Part shown: piece by piece, positions 38,079-47,366 of the stretch
How the letters are laid out: every line of letters begins with the position of its first letter
Position numbering within the stretch: position 1 is the first letter of the stretch
From: Smithella sp.
GTDB taxonomy: Bacteria > Desulfobacterota > Syntrophia > Syntrophales > Smithellaceae
Length of the DNA: 64,000 nt
Reading direction: 5' to 3'
Assembly (NCBI GenBank): GCA_012510495.1
Contig: JAAZHX010000117.1
Coordinates: 1 to 64,000, forward strand
Notes under the pieces: generated by a model
The model's input: the letters and a program-made list of their open reading frames with translations, nothing else
The model's database searches: none
What the model was told of the DNA's origin: nothing
Translations under genes and position numbers: made by a program

Positions 38079-38351
38079 ATGTGTACAGTAGAAGAGACCA
38101 TCAGTGAGCTGAAGAGTAAAATCATTGCAACGCTGGGATTGCCGGATGTGACCCCTGACGATATCAAGGACGACGATCCGTTGGTCGGCGGTGAAGCGGG
38201 CATTGATTCCATTGATGTGCTGGAGCTGGTGATGATGATTGAAAAAGATTACGGCGTCAAAATCGACTCTAAAGAACTGGGCGTCAAGGTATTTGCCTCC
38301 GTTCGCACACTGGCGACGTTCATTCTGCAGGTCAGGGCAGCTCGGGCTTGA
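38079..38351 (+). CDS. Acyl carrier protein 1
   Basis: 90 residues. The phosphopantetheine attachment motif is GIDSIDVLEL with Ser44; the flanking acidic helices are typical of type II ACPs. GTTGAGGTGACCT precedes the start. It opens a run of acyl-chain genes: radical SAM, hotdog, second ACP, ketosynthases and thioesterase. It carries growing or modified acyl chains in the cytoplasm. It differs clearly from ACP 2 at 41367, so the two probably serve different partner enzymes. Confidence 0.88.
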   Translation: MCTVEETISELKSKIIATLGLPDVTPDDIKDDDPLVGGEAGIDSIDVLELVMMIEKDYGVKIDSKELGVKVFASVRTLATFILQVRAARA

Positions 38352-38409
38352 TGCATGCCGGAGCTGAAAATGGCCCCGGCTTTCCGAAGATCAAAAGCAG
38401 AATGTTTTC

Positions 38410-39762
38410 ATGAAGAAAGTATTGCTGATTTCCGCCAACAGGATGAAAAAGCCTTATCCGGTTTATCCGCTGGGGCTTGACTACGTGGCAGGCATCCTGC
38501 AGCCCCGTTATCAAATACACATTCTGGATATGAATTTTTGTCCGTCGCTGGATATGCTGGGGGAGCAGATCCGGAGGTATGCGCCGGACTATATCGGCCT
38601 TTCGATCCGCAATATCGACAACACGGACCCGATACACAGCCGGGGCTTCCTTTCCGACTATATCGACATGGTCGGGTCAATACGTCGGAATTCAAACGCG
38701 CCGCTCATTCTGGGCGGGAGCGGCTACACCGTGTTTCCCATCGAATTTTTACGGTCGCTCGGCGCGGATTTCGGCATCGCCGGAGAGGGGGAAAGGCTTG
38801 CATTGCTTCTCAACACGCTGGAAGAAAAGGGGGATGCGACGTCCATTCCCGGGGTGATTACCCCCGAAACCTCGACCGTCGGTTATCGCCCCTGGAAAGG
38901 AGATCCGCGTCGGATATTTGACGCCGCCGCAGGGTATGCGAAATTTTATATATCGTATGGCGGCATGCTGAATCTGCAGACCAAAAGGGGATGCCCGTTT
39001 CGATGCAGCTACTGCACCTATCCCCACATTGAAGGCGGTAAAATGCAGCTTCTGGATCCACAGGAGGCCGCCCGTCAGGCCCGCCAGCTGCAGGATGCCG
39101 GCGCCAAATATATTTTTGTGACCGATTCCGTATTCAACGCCAGTTACGAACACAGCCTGCAGGTGGCGCGGGCTTTCATCGATCGGCGCATCACCGTCCC
39201 CTGGGGAGGATTTTTCGTTCCCGCCGTTTCCCCGAACGGTTATTTTCGCCAACTGGCGGATGCCGGTCTCACCCATGTGGAATTCGGCACGGAGTCGATG
39301 TGCGACGCGATGCTGTCGAACCTGAGAAAGCCTTTTGCCGCCGCCGATGTCTTTACGGCCCACCGGCAAGCTCTGGCGGCCGGTTTGCACGTCGCCCATT
39401 ATTTTATGCTGGGCGGGCCCGGCGAAAGCCAGGATACGCTGCGGGTGACCCTGGAAGGCGCCGACCGGTTGCGTCAGGCGGTTTTTTTCTTCTTCTGCGG
39501 CATTCGCATTTATCCGCATACGGCTTTGTATGACACGGCGGTGCGCGAGGGGCAGATTCAGACCTCGCAGAATCTGATCGAGCCGGTTTTTTACCGCTCA
39601 CCCTTTATTTCCGACGTTGAAATTATCCAGAGGATTGAAGCGCATGCCGCCGGACGGATCAACTGGCTGATCGGGGCGGGGGAAGACAAGACGGCGCGCA
39701 TCCTGCCCAGACTCTATAAGCGGGGGCATACGGGTCCGCTGTGGGAATATCTCATCGCATAG
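38410..39762 (+). CDS. B12-binding-domain/radical SAM protein
   Basis: 450 residues. An N-terminal alpha/beta domain (about 1-140) begins VLLISANRMKKPYPVYPLGL, as in the B12-binding radical SAM family, though the DxHxxG cobalamin-His motif is not seen. The radical SAM cluster is C195, C199, C202 in CPFRCSYC, followed by the usual barrel (FVTDSVFN, FGTESM, FMLGGPGES). Family members methylate unactivated carbons or rearrange skeletons; many lie in lipid and natural-product clusters. Here it is 58 bp after ACP 1, so an ACP-bound acyl chain is a plausible substrate. Inference. Confidence 0.82.
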   Translation: MKKVLLISANRMKKPYPVYPLGLDYVAGILQPRYQIHILDMNFCPSLDMLGEQIRRYAPDYIGLSIRNIDNTDPIHSRGFLSDYIDMVGSIRRNSNAPLILGGSGYTVFPIEFLRSLGADFGIAGEGERLALLLNTLEEKGDATSIPGVITPETSTVGYRPWKGDPRRIFDAAAGYAKFYISYGGMLNLQTKRGCPFRCSYCTYPHIEGGKMQLLDPQEAARQARQLQDAGAKYIFVTDSVFNASYEHSLQVARAFIDRRITVPWGGFFVPAVSPNGYFRQLADAGLTHVEFGTESMCDAMLSNLRKPFAAADVFTAHRQALAAGLHVAHYFMLGGPGESQDTLRVTLEGADRLRQAVFFFFCGIRIYPHTALYDTAVREGQIQTSQNLIEPVFYRSPFISDVEIIQRIEAHAAGRINWLIGAGEDKTARILPRLYKRGHTGPLWEYLIA

Positions 39763-39880
39763 CATCGGTCCGGCTTTTTCGCGACGGAGGGTTGGTTGAC
39801 CTCGCGCCACCTTGCTTGATCGTCAGGTGATTCAGGCAGTTTTGTGCGGGTTCTAAACGGCTTACCCGGAAAGGCTTTTC

Positions 39881-40687
39881 ATGGAATATGGAAAAAAACG
39901 GCTGAGCCCCGCCCTGATTACAGGAGGAACGATTTTGATCTCAGCGTTTGCGGTTTTCTTTGTTTGTCCACTGCTTTCGGCCGCTGTGTTGTCTTTGTAT
40001 GTGGGATTGTGCGTGGCATCCTGCTTTTTCCCCCAAACAAACTTTCTGGGGCCCGTGATCAGCCGGGGACGAACGGGAAAAAATGTTGTGGCCCTCACGT
40101 TTGATGATGGCCCTTCCGAGGCAACAACGAGAAAGATTCTTGCCCTGCTGGATCGCTACGGGGCAAAAGCCACTTTCTTTGTGTCCGGCGTCAACGCCGC
40201 GCGCTGTCCGGATCTGATGCGCGAGCTGATCCGGAGCGGTCACACCGTCGGCAATCACTCTTTGAACCACGATCCTTTCCTGATGTTGAGGAGCAGCCGC
40301 GCGCTGGAGCGTGAAATTGTGGAAGCCGGGAATGTTTTGCAAAAAATGGGAATTGAGGCCCTGGCTTTCCGTCCGCCGGTCGGCATCGTCAATCCGAAGC
40401 TTTTCCCCATTCTGCAGGCGCGGGGTTTGTTTTGCGTGACCTTCAGCCGTCGGGCGCGGGACGCGGGAAATTTGCGCATCCGGAATCTTTCGGGCAGGAT
40501 TTTACAAAAAGTGAAAGGAGACGACATTGTTCTTTTGCACGACCGGCCGCCGCGAAACCCCGAAGACCAGGCCGTTTTATGCAACGAAATGGAAAAAATT
40601 CTGGCGGGCATCCGGGCCAGAGGGCTGAAAGTTGTACCGCTCGCCGAGCTGACGGGCCGGGACATCATGAGGCTGAGATCGTTGTAA
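39881..40687 (+). CDS. Polysaccharide deacetylase (NodB-fold), membrane-anchored
   Basis: 268 residues. One or two N-terminal hydrophobic segments (GGTILISAFAVFFVCPLL, AVLSLYVGLCVASCFF) place the enzyme domain at a membrane. The NodB motifs are ALTFDDGP (D75, D76), HTVGNHSLNH (H126, H130) and FRPPVG. It removes acetyl groups from amino sugars or related amides with a divalent metal. It lies between lipid-cluster genes in the same direction but with wider gaps (118 and 288 bp), so membership of the pathway is uncertain. Confidence 0.85.
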   Translation: MEYGKKRLSPALITGGTILISAFAVFFVCPLLSAAVLSLYVGLCVASCFFPQTNFLGPVISRGRTGKNVVALTFDDGPSEATTRKILALLDRYGAKATFFVSGVNAARCPDLMRELIRSGHTVGNHSLNHDPFLMLRSSRALEREIVEAGNVLQKMGIEALAFRPPVGIVNPKLFPILQARGLFCVTFSRRARDAGNLRIRNLSGRILQKVKGDDIVLLHDRPPRNPEDQAVLCNEMEKILAGIRARGLKVVPLAELTGRDIMRLRSL

Positions 40688-40762
40688 CGGCACGTTTTTT
40701 GTTGAAATTCATTTTGCATCCGCCTGCTGAAAAAATTTTTGGTTGAATAAATAATGACGGTC

Positions 40763-40904
40763 TTGTAAAAAGTAATTCAGGTCGTCACCCTGGCGAAGGT
40801 CGGGGCCCATAATTCATTGTAATTACTGGATGCCGGCCCCCCGACTTCTCGAGGGCAGGCTTCGCCGGTAAGACAAAAAGGCGCCGAAATTGAATTTTTA
40901 CGAA
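40763..40904. repeat. MITE-like or REP-like palindromic element, about 142 bp
   Basis: The ends TTGTAAAAAGTAATTCA (40763) and TGAATTTTTACGAA (to 40904) are near inverted copies. Inside, GTCACCCTGGCGAAG and CTTCGCCGGTAAGAC form a second inverted pair around a GC-rich core with GGGGCCC and GGCCCCCC. The shape matches mobile non-coding palindromes. No other copy was found in this window by eye. Confidence 0.6.
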
Positions 40905-40975
40905 TTCATCAATAAATGATATAAAATTTATTCTTTATTCGGGCGTGAACGAAATATCAGGGAAAGGAACAGGTT

Positions 40976-41344
40976 TTGACCGATCGATGGAAATTGCTCA
41001 AAGATGTCCAGTGGACGGCCTCTGGCGGCATCGAAGCCAAAGCCGAAGTGCCGGAAAATTCCGTTTGGTTTAAGGGCCATTTTCCCGGGGAGCCGATTCT
41101 GCCGGGAATTGCTCTTATCAGCACCGTCTATGAGGCCGTTTTGAAGGATGCGTCCCGCCGGGGAGAGTCCCTCAGAATTTCTTCTTTGAAAAGAGTAAGG
41201 TTTACCGGTCCGGTCCATCCGGGAGAAAAAATGACTCTGATCCTTGCCCGGGAGGTTCAGAACGGTGAAACCCTGTTTCGCTTTAAGGTGACGGTTCGGG
41301 AAACCCCGGTCTGCAGCGGACTGATGACGGTGGTAAAAGAGTAG
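40976..41344 (+). CDS. FabZ-like hotdog 3-hydroxyacyl-ACP dehydratase family protein
   Basis: 122 residues from a TTG start after GGGAAAGGAACAGG. The FabZ signature FKGHFPGEPILPGI carries the catalytic His; the acidic residue normally a few positions later (LIIEALAQ) falls on ILISTVYEAV, so its Glu equivalent may be shifted or missing. Typical role: dehydration of 3-hydroxyacyl-ACP. It lies 22 bp before ACP 2, a likely partner. It may also act as an isomerase or a non-catalytic hotdog. Confidence 0.8.
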   Translation: MTDRWKLLKDVQWTASGGIEAKAEVPENSVWFKGHFPGEPILPGIALISTVYEAVLKDASRRGESLRISSLKRVRFTGPVHPGEKMTLILAREVQNGETLFRFKVTVRETPVCSGLMTVVKE

Positions 41345-41366
41345 TAATGGAAAAAAGGAGACGGAA

Positions 41367-41639
41367 ATGCCTGAAAGCAGCGAACTGAAGGCCATTGTGC
41401 GGCGTGTGGCCGAAATCATTATCGACGAGCTCAAACTGGAAGACCTGACGCCGGACACTTTCAATCCGGAGATGGACCTGGTGGATGAACTGGGCATCGA
41501 CAGCATGGATCTGGCGACGATCGCGCTGGTTTTGCAGGACGAATACAAAATTGTCATCGACGAAGACGATTATCCCCGGTTGAAAACAGTGCGGTTGATT
41601 TGTGAATATATTGGAGAAAAGATGGCTATCCGGCATTAG
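41367..41639 (+). CDS. Acyl carrier protein 2
   Basis: 90 residues after AAAAAAGGAGACGG. The attachment site is GIDSMDLATI with Ser46. The DELGIDSMDL pattern is closer to ACPs of polyketide or aryl-polyene-type systems than to housekeeping AcpP (DSLDTVEL). It sits between the dehydratase-like gene and two radical SAM genes, 22 bp from each, so these four genes are probably one transcript. Confidence 0.88.
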   Translation: MPESSELKAIVRRVAEIIIDELKLEDLTPDTFNPEMDLVDELGIDSMDLATIALVLQDEYKIVIDEDDYPRLKTVRLICEYIGEKMAIRH

Positions 41640-41660
41640 AGGCAAAAGATCAATAACGTC

Positions 41661-42716
41661 ATGACCATGAACCGGCCGAAATTTTCAGACCTCCTGGCCC
41701 GCCCGGACGTCCGGGCGCGCTGGGAAAAAGTGCGCAGGTATTTCTTCCTGCGGGAATCTACCTATGACATGACGAATCGGTGCAATATCCGCTGCGATGG
41801 CTGCTATTATTACGAAGGGGACAAGCCCTTTGCCGCGGAGAATCTTTCCCCTGAAGACTGGCGAAGCCTGATGCGGGCGGAAAAGGCCCGCGGCATCACC
41901 TATGTGGTGCTGGCGGGCGCGGAGCCTTCGCTGACGCAGGATCTGCTTGCCGTCTGCTATGCTGAAATGCCGTTGGGTTGCATTGCCACCAACGGATTTA
42001 AAAAAATACCGGAAGCAATTGGCTACAGGATTCATGTTTCCGTCTGGGGCAACGACGAGACGAGCTTCAAAACGCGCGGTGCCAAAAATCTTCTGAAAAA
42101 GCAGATCGAGAATTACCGCAGCGATCCCCGCGCGGTCTTTGTGTATACGTTTACACGCGACAACATCGGCGAGGCCCATGAGGTTGCTGCGGAGCTGGTT
42201 GCCGCCGGCTGCCCGATGACGTTTAACGTTTTTTCCTCCCCGGTCGGATATGCCGGTTCCCTGCGCCACAATGCGGATTCTCTTTTAAAAACCCGGGAGA
42301 CGATGATGGCGCTTCTGAACCGCTACCCCCAACAGGTGCTTTTTTCCGCCTATAACGCCGTCGCGCACACGAGCGATCGAGGGCTGCACGATCTTTACCG
42401 CTGCTCCTATCCCCGTTGCAATCCATCACGGGACATCGGCCTGGGACGCTCTTTCCGCCAGTACCGGACAGACCTGAACTGGGATCGATCCGTGGCCTGC
42501 TGCGTGCCGGATACGGACTGTGACGACTGCCGCCATTATGCTGCCGGCTCCGCTGTGGTGACGGCAAGGCTCTACCGCCACGCGGGCGACCCGGATGCCT
42601 TTGCCTCCTGGCTGGATTATGTGGACACATATCTGGCCGTTTGGGTCATGGGCTACGAAAAGGGGGAGAATCTCTGCAACAAGACGATCCATCCTCCGCG
42701 AACTGTTGCCGGTTAA
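41661..42716 (+). CDS. Radical SAM protein, twin A
   Basis: 351 residues. The cluster motif is CNIRCDGC (C41, C45, C48) after an N-terminal helix. Further elements: LAGAEPSLTQD (the SAM-binding GGE position reads GAE), CIATNGF, and a C-terminal Cys group CSYPRC and ACCVPDTDCDDC. The latter could bind an extra Fe-S cluster. It lies 22 bp after ACP 2 and resembles the next gene in length and layout. Reaction unknown; radical modification of an ACP-bound chain is inference. Confidence 0.82.
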   Translation: MTMNRPKFSDLLARPDVRARWEKVRRYFFLRESTYDMTNRCNIRCDGCYYYEGDKPFAAENLSPEDWRSLMRAEKARGITYVVLAGAEPSLTQDLLAVCYAEMPLGCIATNGFKKIPEAIGYRIHVSVWGNDETSFKTRGAKNLLKKQIENYRSDPRAVFVYTFTRDNIGEAHEVAAELVAAGCPMTFNVFSSPVGYAGSLRHNADSLLKTRETMMALLNRYPQQVLFSAYNAVAHTSDRGLHDLYRCSYPRCNPSRDIGLGRSFRQYRTDLNWDRSVACCVPDTDCDDCRHYAAGSAVVTARLYRHAGDPDAFASWLDYVDTYLAVWVMGYEKGENLCNKTIHPPRTVAG

Positions 42717-42762
42717 GCCTTCCGGCGCGCCCCGGGATGGAACAAGGAGAAGACTCTGAAGC

Positions 42763-43758
42763 ATGAAAACGGTCAGCGCACTTTTGGATGACGGCTGGCG
42801 CGACCGCTACCGGCGGATCTCCAGCCTCAACATCCGCAGCTCGATTTACGACCTCACCTGCCGCTGTAATTTGCGCTGCAAGGGATGTTTTTTCTTTTCC
42901 TCGGGCGAGCATCAGGTTCAGGAAGAAATGGAATTACGCAAGTGGGAGGCCTTTATCGACCGGGAAAAAGCCCGCGGCGTGAATCTGGCAATTCTCATCG
43001 GCGGGGAGCCGACGCTGTGTATGGACCGCCTGGAAGCTTTTTACCGGCGCATTCCGTCGTACTGCGCGACCAACGGCCTCATCAAAGTTCCCCGCGACCG
43101 TTTTCCCGACATGATGGTGGGTATTTCCCTGTGGGGCAGCGGCGAGGACGAAAAAGTTCTGCGTGGCAGAGATACATTTTCCATTTCCAGCAAAAACTAT
43201 GAAGGCGACCCCTGCGCTTACTATCTTTACACCCTGACGCCCAGACAGGTGGGAAAAACCGAACCGGTCATCCGGCGCATTCGCGATGCCGGTCTGAAGG
43301 TGCACCTGCAACTGCTCTCCAACGACGAAGGCGTGGACGGATTTTCCTGGCGCCCCGAAGAGCTGCGCGATCTGAGGTTTGAAATGGATGAGATGCTGGA
43401 CCGGTATCCACGGACCGTTGTTTCCTGCCGGTATTACCACGAAATCATCACGACCGGCAAAATGCTGGGCCGGCGCTTCGGCTGGAGCGAATGCCCGTCC
43501 GTCACCGAATCCCTGGACCACCGGCAGCCGCCGGTCCGCCGGCTCATCCGTTTTTACCGCTGGGGAGCCGATCTGCAGACCGTGCACCGCTGCTGCACGT
43601 CCGCCACGCGCGACTGTTCCACGTGCAAGGATGGCGCTGCGCACATGAGCTGGGTCATGGTTAACAAGCGCGCCCACATGAACACGACGAAGGATCTGCA
43701 GAACTGGATCGAAGTATATGAGATGTTCGCCAGGCTCTACAAGTTTATTCCGTGGTGA
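42763..43758 (+). CDS. Radical SAM protein, twin B
   Basis: 331 residues after GGAACAAGGAG. Cluster motif CNLRCKGC (C35, C39, C42), then LIGGEPTLCMD and YCATNGLIKVP. Like twin A it has SVWG/SLWG after the core, an R-Y/H motif and a late Cys group, CCTSATRDCSTC. The two are paralogues that may act as a heterodimer or in sequence. It is the last + strand gene before the reversed SPFH gene interrupts the cluster. Confidence 0.82.
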   Translation: MKTVSALLDDGWRDRYRRISSLNIRSSIYDLTCRCNLRCKGCFFFSSGEHQVQEEMELRKWEAFIDREKARGVNLAILIGGEPTLCMDRLEAFYRRIPSYCATNGLIKVPRDRFPDMMVGISLWGSGEDEKVLRGRDTFSISSKNYEGDPCAYYLYTLTPRQVGKTEPVIRRIRDAGLKVHLQLLSNDEGVDGFSWRPEELRDLRFEMDEMLDRYPRTVVSCRYYHEIITTGKMLGRRFGWSECPSVTESLDHRQPPVRRLIRFYRWGADLQTVHRCCTSATRDCSTCKDGAAHMSWVMVNKRAHMNTTKDLQNWIEVYEMFARLYKFIPW

Positions 43759-43790
43759 GGAATCGCCGGCGAACGGTTTGAAACGGTTAC

Positions 43791-44597
43791 CTACTTGGGC
43801 CGGTCCACCTGAATAAAGGGAATGACGCCGCCGGTAACGCCGGGCAATTTGCCGTCCCATTTTTCAATGGCTTTCATCTGGGTTTCGATCTGGCGGAGCT
43901 GGATCAGCTCCGGCGAGATCACCTGCCGCTGCAGCCGGAGCGCTTCGGCTTCCGCCCGCGCCGAAGTGACCTTCTGCTCTGCTTCCACTTTGATTCTGTC
44001 CAGGTCGCGCTTGGCTCGCAGGGCGTTTTGCTCGGCGGTTTGTTTGGATTCAATCGCCCGGTTGAATTCTGCCGAGAATTCAAAGTCCGTCACGGAAAGT
44101 TCGACGATATTGATTCCGAAAACATGCAGCCTTTCCCGCAGATAATTGCGCACCTCCGTTTTGAGCGCCTCTCTCTTGGAGATCAGCTCCTCCGCCGTGT
44201 AGCGGGCCGCCGCCGCCTTGAAGCTTTCCTTCACGGCCGGATCGATGACGCGTTCATTGTAATTCAGACCGATGTTAGCGTACATCTCGCCGGTTTTTGC
44301 CGGATTAAGGCTGTAGTTGAGCACCATCGTCGTTTGAACGGTTTGCAGGTCGCGGCTCGCCGCTTCGGTTTTGGTGGTGGTTTTCTGCACCCGGACGCTC
44401 ATGCGCACCACCTCCTCGGCAAAGGGGATTTTGAAACGCGCTCCCGGCTCAACCACCCGGTTGACCTGCCCGAAGCGCAGTACGACGCCGCGGTCGCCCG
44501 CCTCGATGCTGAAATACGTGGAGAAAAAAAGCAGGATGGCGGCGAAGCCGATGATGGCGCCGAAGATCACTTTTCCCTGAATGTTTTGTACGTCCAT
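43791..44597 (-). CDS. SPFH-domain (prohibitin/HflC-like) membrane protein
   Basis: 268 residues after a GGAGGTCGAA site. One N-terminal transmembrane helix (KVIFGAIIGFAAILLFFSTYF) is followed by an SPFH/band-7 domain: VEPGARFKIPFAEEVVRMSVR, YTAEELISKREALK, then a long Ala/Glu/Arg coiled coil (AEAEALRLQRQ). Members oligomerise in the membrane and control proteases such as FtsH or organise microdomains. It is alone in reverse orientation within the lipid cluster, so its link to it is uncertain. Confidence 0.85.
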   Translation of the reverse strand: MDVQNIQGKVIFGAIIGFAAILLFFSTYFSIEAGDRGVVLRFGQVNRVVEPGARFKIPFAEEVVRMSVRVQKTTTKTEAASRDLQTVQTTMVLNYSLNPAKTGEMYANIGLNYNERVIDPAVKESFKAAAARYTAEELISKREALKTEVRNYLRERLHVFGINIVELSVTDFEFSAEFNRAIESKQTAEQNALRAKRDLDRIKVEAEQKVTSARAEAEALRLQRQVISPELIQLRQIETQMKAIEKWDGKLPGVTGGVIPFIQVDRPK

Positions 44598-44842
44598 GTT
44601 TCGACCTCCTTGCGTTCACCAAAGCAGGTTGCTTCCTGCGGACGCCTGCTCGTTTTCGGAATCGGAGACAACCTATCGCAAGCCGCGGAAGGTTGTCAAG
44701 ACAAATTGACTGGGGTTCCGGCGGCGATTGCCGCCCCGGGTTTTGGTTTTGCGGCCGCGGATGAAAATTATAATTGATATTTTTGAAAAGCTTTTGCATG
44801 ATGACGTCTCGTAAGAATAAAGAATCCTTGGAAAGGTAAAGT

Positions 44843-46096
44843 TTGCGCTTGTCCGGAAAAACACTTATTCTCGGGTATGACGCCGTTTCGTCGCTGGGAT
44901 CGGATCTGGAAATGCAGTGGCGGCGCGCTGCTTCCGGCGAAAGCGGCATCGGGCCTCTGACGCGGTTTCCGTTCGGCGACGATTTTCCCGTGAGAATCGC
45001 GGGCCAGGTCGAAGAAGTGGATATTCGTCCCTATCCTTTCCTGCAACCGCGTGAAATGGCTCACTGGACATCTCCGGTCTTTCCATACGCGCTCTTGACG
45101 GTTCACCGGGCGCTCGGGCGTAGCGGCCTGGACATTACATCCGGCATTGCGCCGCGAACGGCCGTCACGTTCAGCTCGGCCGTCGGCGGACAGGACGCGG
45201 TTTTGAAGGCGGACCGGCAGATGATCGCCGAAAACAAGCTGCCGCATCCCTTCGCCAATCCCAATTCCTGCATTAACATGGTGGGCGGCAAGGTGTCCAT
45301 TCTGACGGGCGCCACGGGTCCAATCTGCGCCACGATAACGGCGTGCGCCACCGGCGTCACGTCCATAATCATCGGCGACATGATGATCCGTCAGAATCTG
45401 GCGGATGTCGTCATTGCCGGGGCGGTTGATTTTCCGCTGGTCGAGCCGATTCTGGCGGGATTTGCCACGATGAACGGAGCGTACCGTCCGAAAGAGGGCC
45501 AGCCCCACGAGGCGCCGGAAAAAACCAGCCGGCCTTTCTCGGCCAACCGCCGCGGTTTTGTGGTTTCCGAGGGCGCGGGAGCGGTCATTCTGGCTTCGCC
45601 GGATTTTGTGCGGGCGCACGGTCTTGCGGCGCGCATCGAAATCGCCGGATTCGGCATGACGTCCGACGCCAGCCACTTTGTGGCCCCCAACCTGAAGACC
45701 GTCCGAAAATGCATGGAATTGACGATCGCCTCCGCGGGCCTGATGCCGGCGGATGTGGATGCGGTCAATGCCCATGCCACATCGACCAGAATCGGCGACA
45801 AGGTGGAAGCGGATGCGCTGGTCGGTGTTTTTGGCGGTAAGGTTCCGCCGTCGTCAGCCAACAAATCGCAAACCGGACATGCGATGGGCGCCTCTTCCGC
45901 CATTGAAACGATCCTGACCATGGAGGGGATGATCCGGGAGACGCTGCTGCCCACGATCAACCATATTCCCGATCCGGCCATGCCGATTGATTGCGTCGCG
46001 GAAGGGGCGAGAAAATTATCCCAGGAAATTGTCATGAAAAACGCATTTGGGTTTGGCGGCTGCAATGCCTGCCTGATACTGCGCCGGGTCGGGTAA
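44843..46096 (+). CDS. Beta-ketoacyl-ACP synthase 1 of the cluster
   Basis: 417 residues, TTG start after GGAAAGGTAA. Type II condensing enzyme with Cys168 in TACATG, His in VNAHATST and His in SNKSQTGHAMGA, so the Cys-His-His triad is complete. Claisen condensation of malonyl-ACP with an acyl-ACP is expected. It is followed after 3 bp by a second ketosynthase. Both are catalytically competent by motif, unlike KS/chain-length-factor pairs, where the second subunit usually loses its Cys. Confidence 0.88.
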   Translation: MRLSGKTLILGYDAVSSLGSDLEMQWRRAASGESGIGPLTRFPFGDDFPVRIAGQVEEVDIRPYPFLQPREMAHWTSPVFPYALLTVHRALGRSGLDITSGIAPRTAVTFSSAVGGQDAVLKADRQMIAENKLPHPFANPNSCINMVGGKVSILTGATGPICATITACATGVTSIIIGDMMIRQNLADVVIAGAVDFPLVEPILAGFATMNGAYRPKEGQPHEAPEKTSRPFSANRRGFVVSEGAGAVILASPDFVRAHGLAARIEIAGFGMTSDASHFVAPNLKTVRKCMELTIASAGLMPADVDAVNAHATSTRIGDKVEADALVGVFGGKVPPSSANKSQTGHAMGASSAIETILTMEGMIRETLLPTINHIPDPAMPIDCVAEGARKLSQEIVMKNAFGFGGCNACLILRRVG

Positions 46097-46099
46097 AGT

Positions 46100-47365
46100 A
46101 TGCAACCTCCGAAAAATCGTAGAGTCTTTGTCGTCGGATACGGAGCGGCCACGCCGCTCGGGGCGACGTTTGCCGAAACCTGGCGGCGGGCCGTTCGGGG
46201 CGAGGCGGGCTTCCGCAAAATCACCCGCTGCAAGGTGGAGTCCGCCTGCGACATCGTGGGGGAGATACCGGACTGGTCACCGCGGGATCTGGATTTTACC
46301 GACGCCAAGGAAGTCTATAACTGGAACGCGGCTTTTGTGATTTTAACGATGGCGGTTTGCAAGGAAGCGCTTGAAGACGCGGGGATCGTGATGGATGAAG
46401 CCACTTCCCCCCGCACGGCCTGCCTGATCGGATCGGCGCTCAACGGCTCGGACGCGTACCGCGCGGCCGTGCACGACCTGGAGCGCCGCGGTCCGCTGCG
46501 CGTGAGCCCTTACCTGCTGCCCAATCTGTGCGCTAATCTGCCTTCCGGCAAGGCGGGTATGCTTTTGAAATTTACCGGTCCCATCTTTTCACCGCAGGGC
46601 GCCTGCGCGTCGGGCAACCACGCGATCGGCATCGGGGCGCGCATGATCCGTGACGGGGACTGCGACTTTGTGTTGGCGGGCGGCGCGGATGCGCCGATTC
46701 TGCCTGAGCTGATTCACGGCTTTGCCAACATGAACGCTACGATCAAGGCGCATGAAGACGACCGCGCGGCTACTGATCCCGCGCAGGCCTCCCGTCCGTT
46801 CAGCATTGACCGCCGGGGATTTGTTCTTTCGGAAGGTGCGGGCGTCGTGGTGCTGGCCGCGCAGGAGGTGATTCAGGCGCACGGGCTTGAACCGCGGGCC
46901 GAAGTGCTGGGTGTGGGCTGGACGTCCGACGCCTATCATTACACCAGCCCCAATCCGGCGACGATTGTTCGGGCTTTACGGGAGACTATCGCGGATGCGG
47001 GGCTCCAACCCGTCGATATCCGGTACGTCAACGCGCACGGCACCTCCACCGCCAAGGGCGACCGGACGGAGGCGCAGTGCCTGAGAGAAATCTTCGGTCG
47101 TTGTCTCGAAAAAATTCCCGTTTCGTCCAACAAATCCCAGCTCGGCCATACGCTGGGGGCTACGGCTGCCATTGAGGCGGCTCTGGCCGTTGAAGGCATG
47201 CGCCGGGGAATTCTGCTGCCGACCATCAACCACCTGCCGGATCCGGAGTTTGCCGATATCGATGTCGTGCCGAACACGGCCCGTAAACAATCTCATGAAA
47301 CCGTCCTGTCCAACGCGTTTGGATTCGGTGGAACCAACTGCTGCGTGATTTTCCGGGGAGTGTGA
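46100..47365 (+). CDS. Beta-ketoacyl-ACP synthase 2 of the cluster
   Basis: 421 residues. Active Cys169 is in GACASGNHAIG, with His in VNAHGTST and His in SNKSQLGHTLGATAA. The N-terminal start (RVFVVGYGAATPLG) is typical of FabF-like enzymes. It starts 3 bp after KS 1 and ends 1 bp before the thioesterase gene, so KS1-KS2-thioesterase is translationally linked. The two synthases are clearly diverged, suggesting different acyl acceptors or a heterodimer. Confidence 0.88.
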   Translation: MQPPKNRRVFVVGYGAATPLGATFAETWRRAVRGEAGFRKITRCKVESACDIVGEIPDWSPRDLDFTDAKEVYNWNAAFVILTMAVCKEALEDAGIVMDEATSPRTACLIGSALNGSDAYRAAVHDLERRGPLRVSPYLLPNLCANLPSGKAGMLLKFTGPIFSPQGACASGNHAIGIGARMIRDGDCDFVLAGGADAPILPELIHGFANMNATIKAHEDDRAATDPAQASRPFSIDRRGFVLSEGAGVVVLAAQEVIQAHGLEPRAEVLGVGWTSDAYHYTSPNPATIVRALRETIADAGLQPVDIRYVNAHGTSTAKGDRTEAQCLREIFGRCLEKIPVSSNKSQLGHTLGATAAIEAALAVEGMRRGILLPTINHLPDPEFADIDVVPNTARKQSHETVLSNAFGFGGTNCCVIFRGV

Positions 47366-47366
47366 T

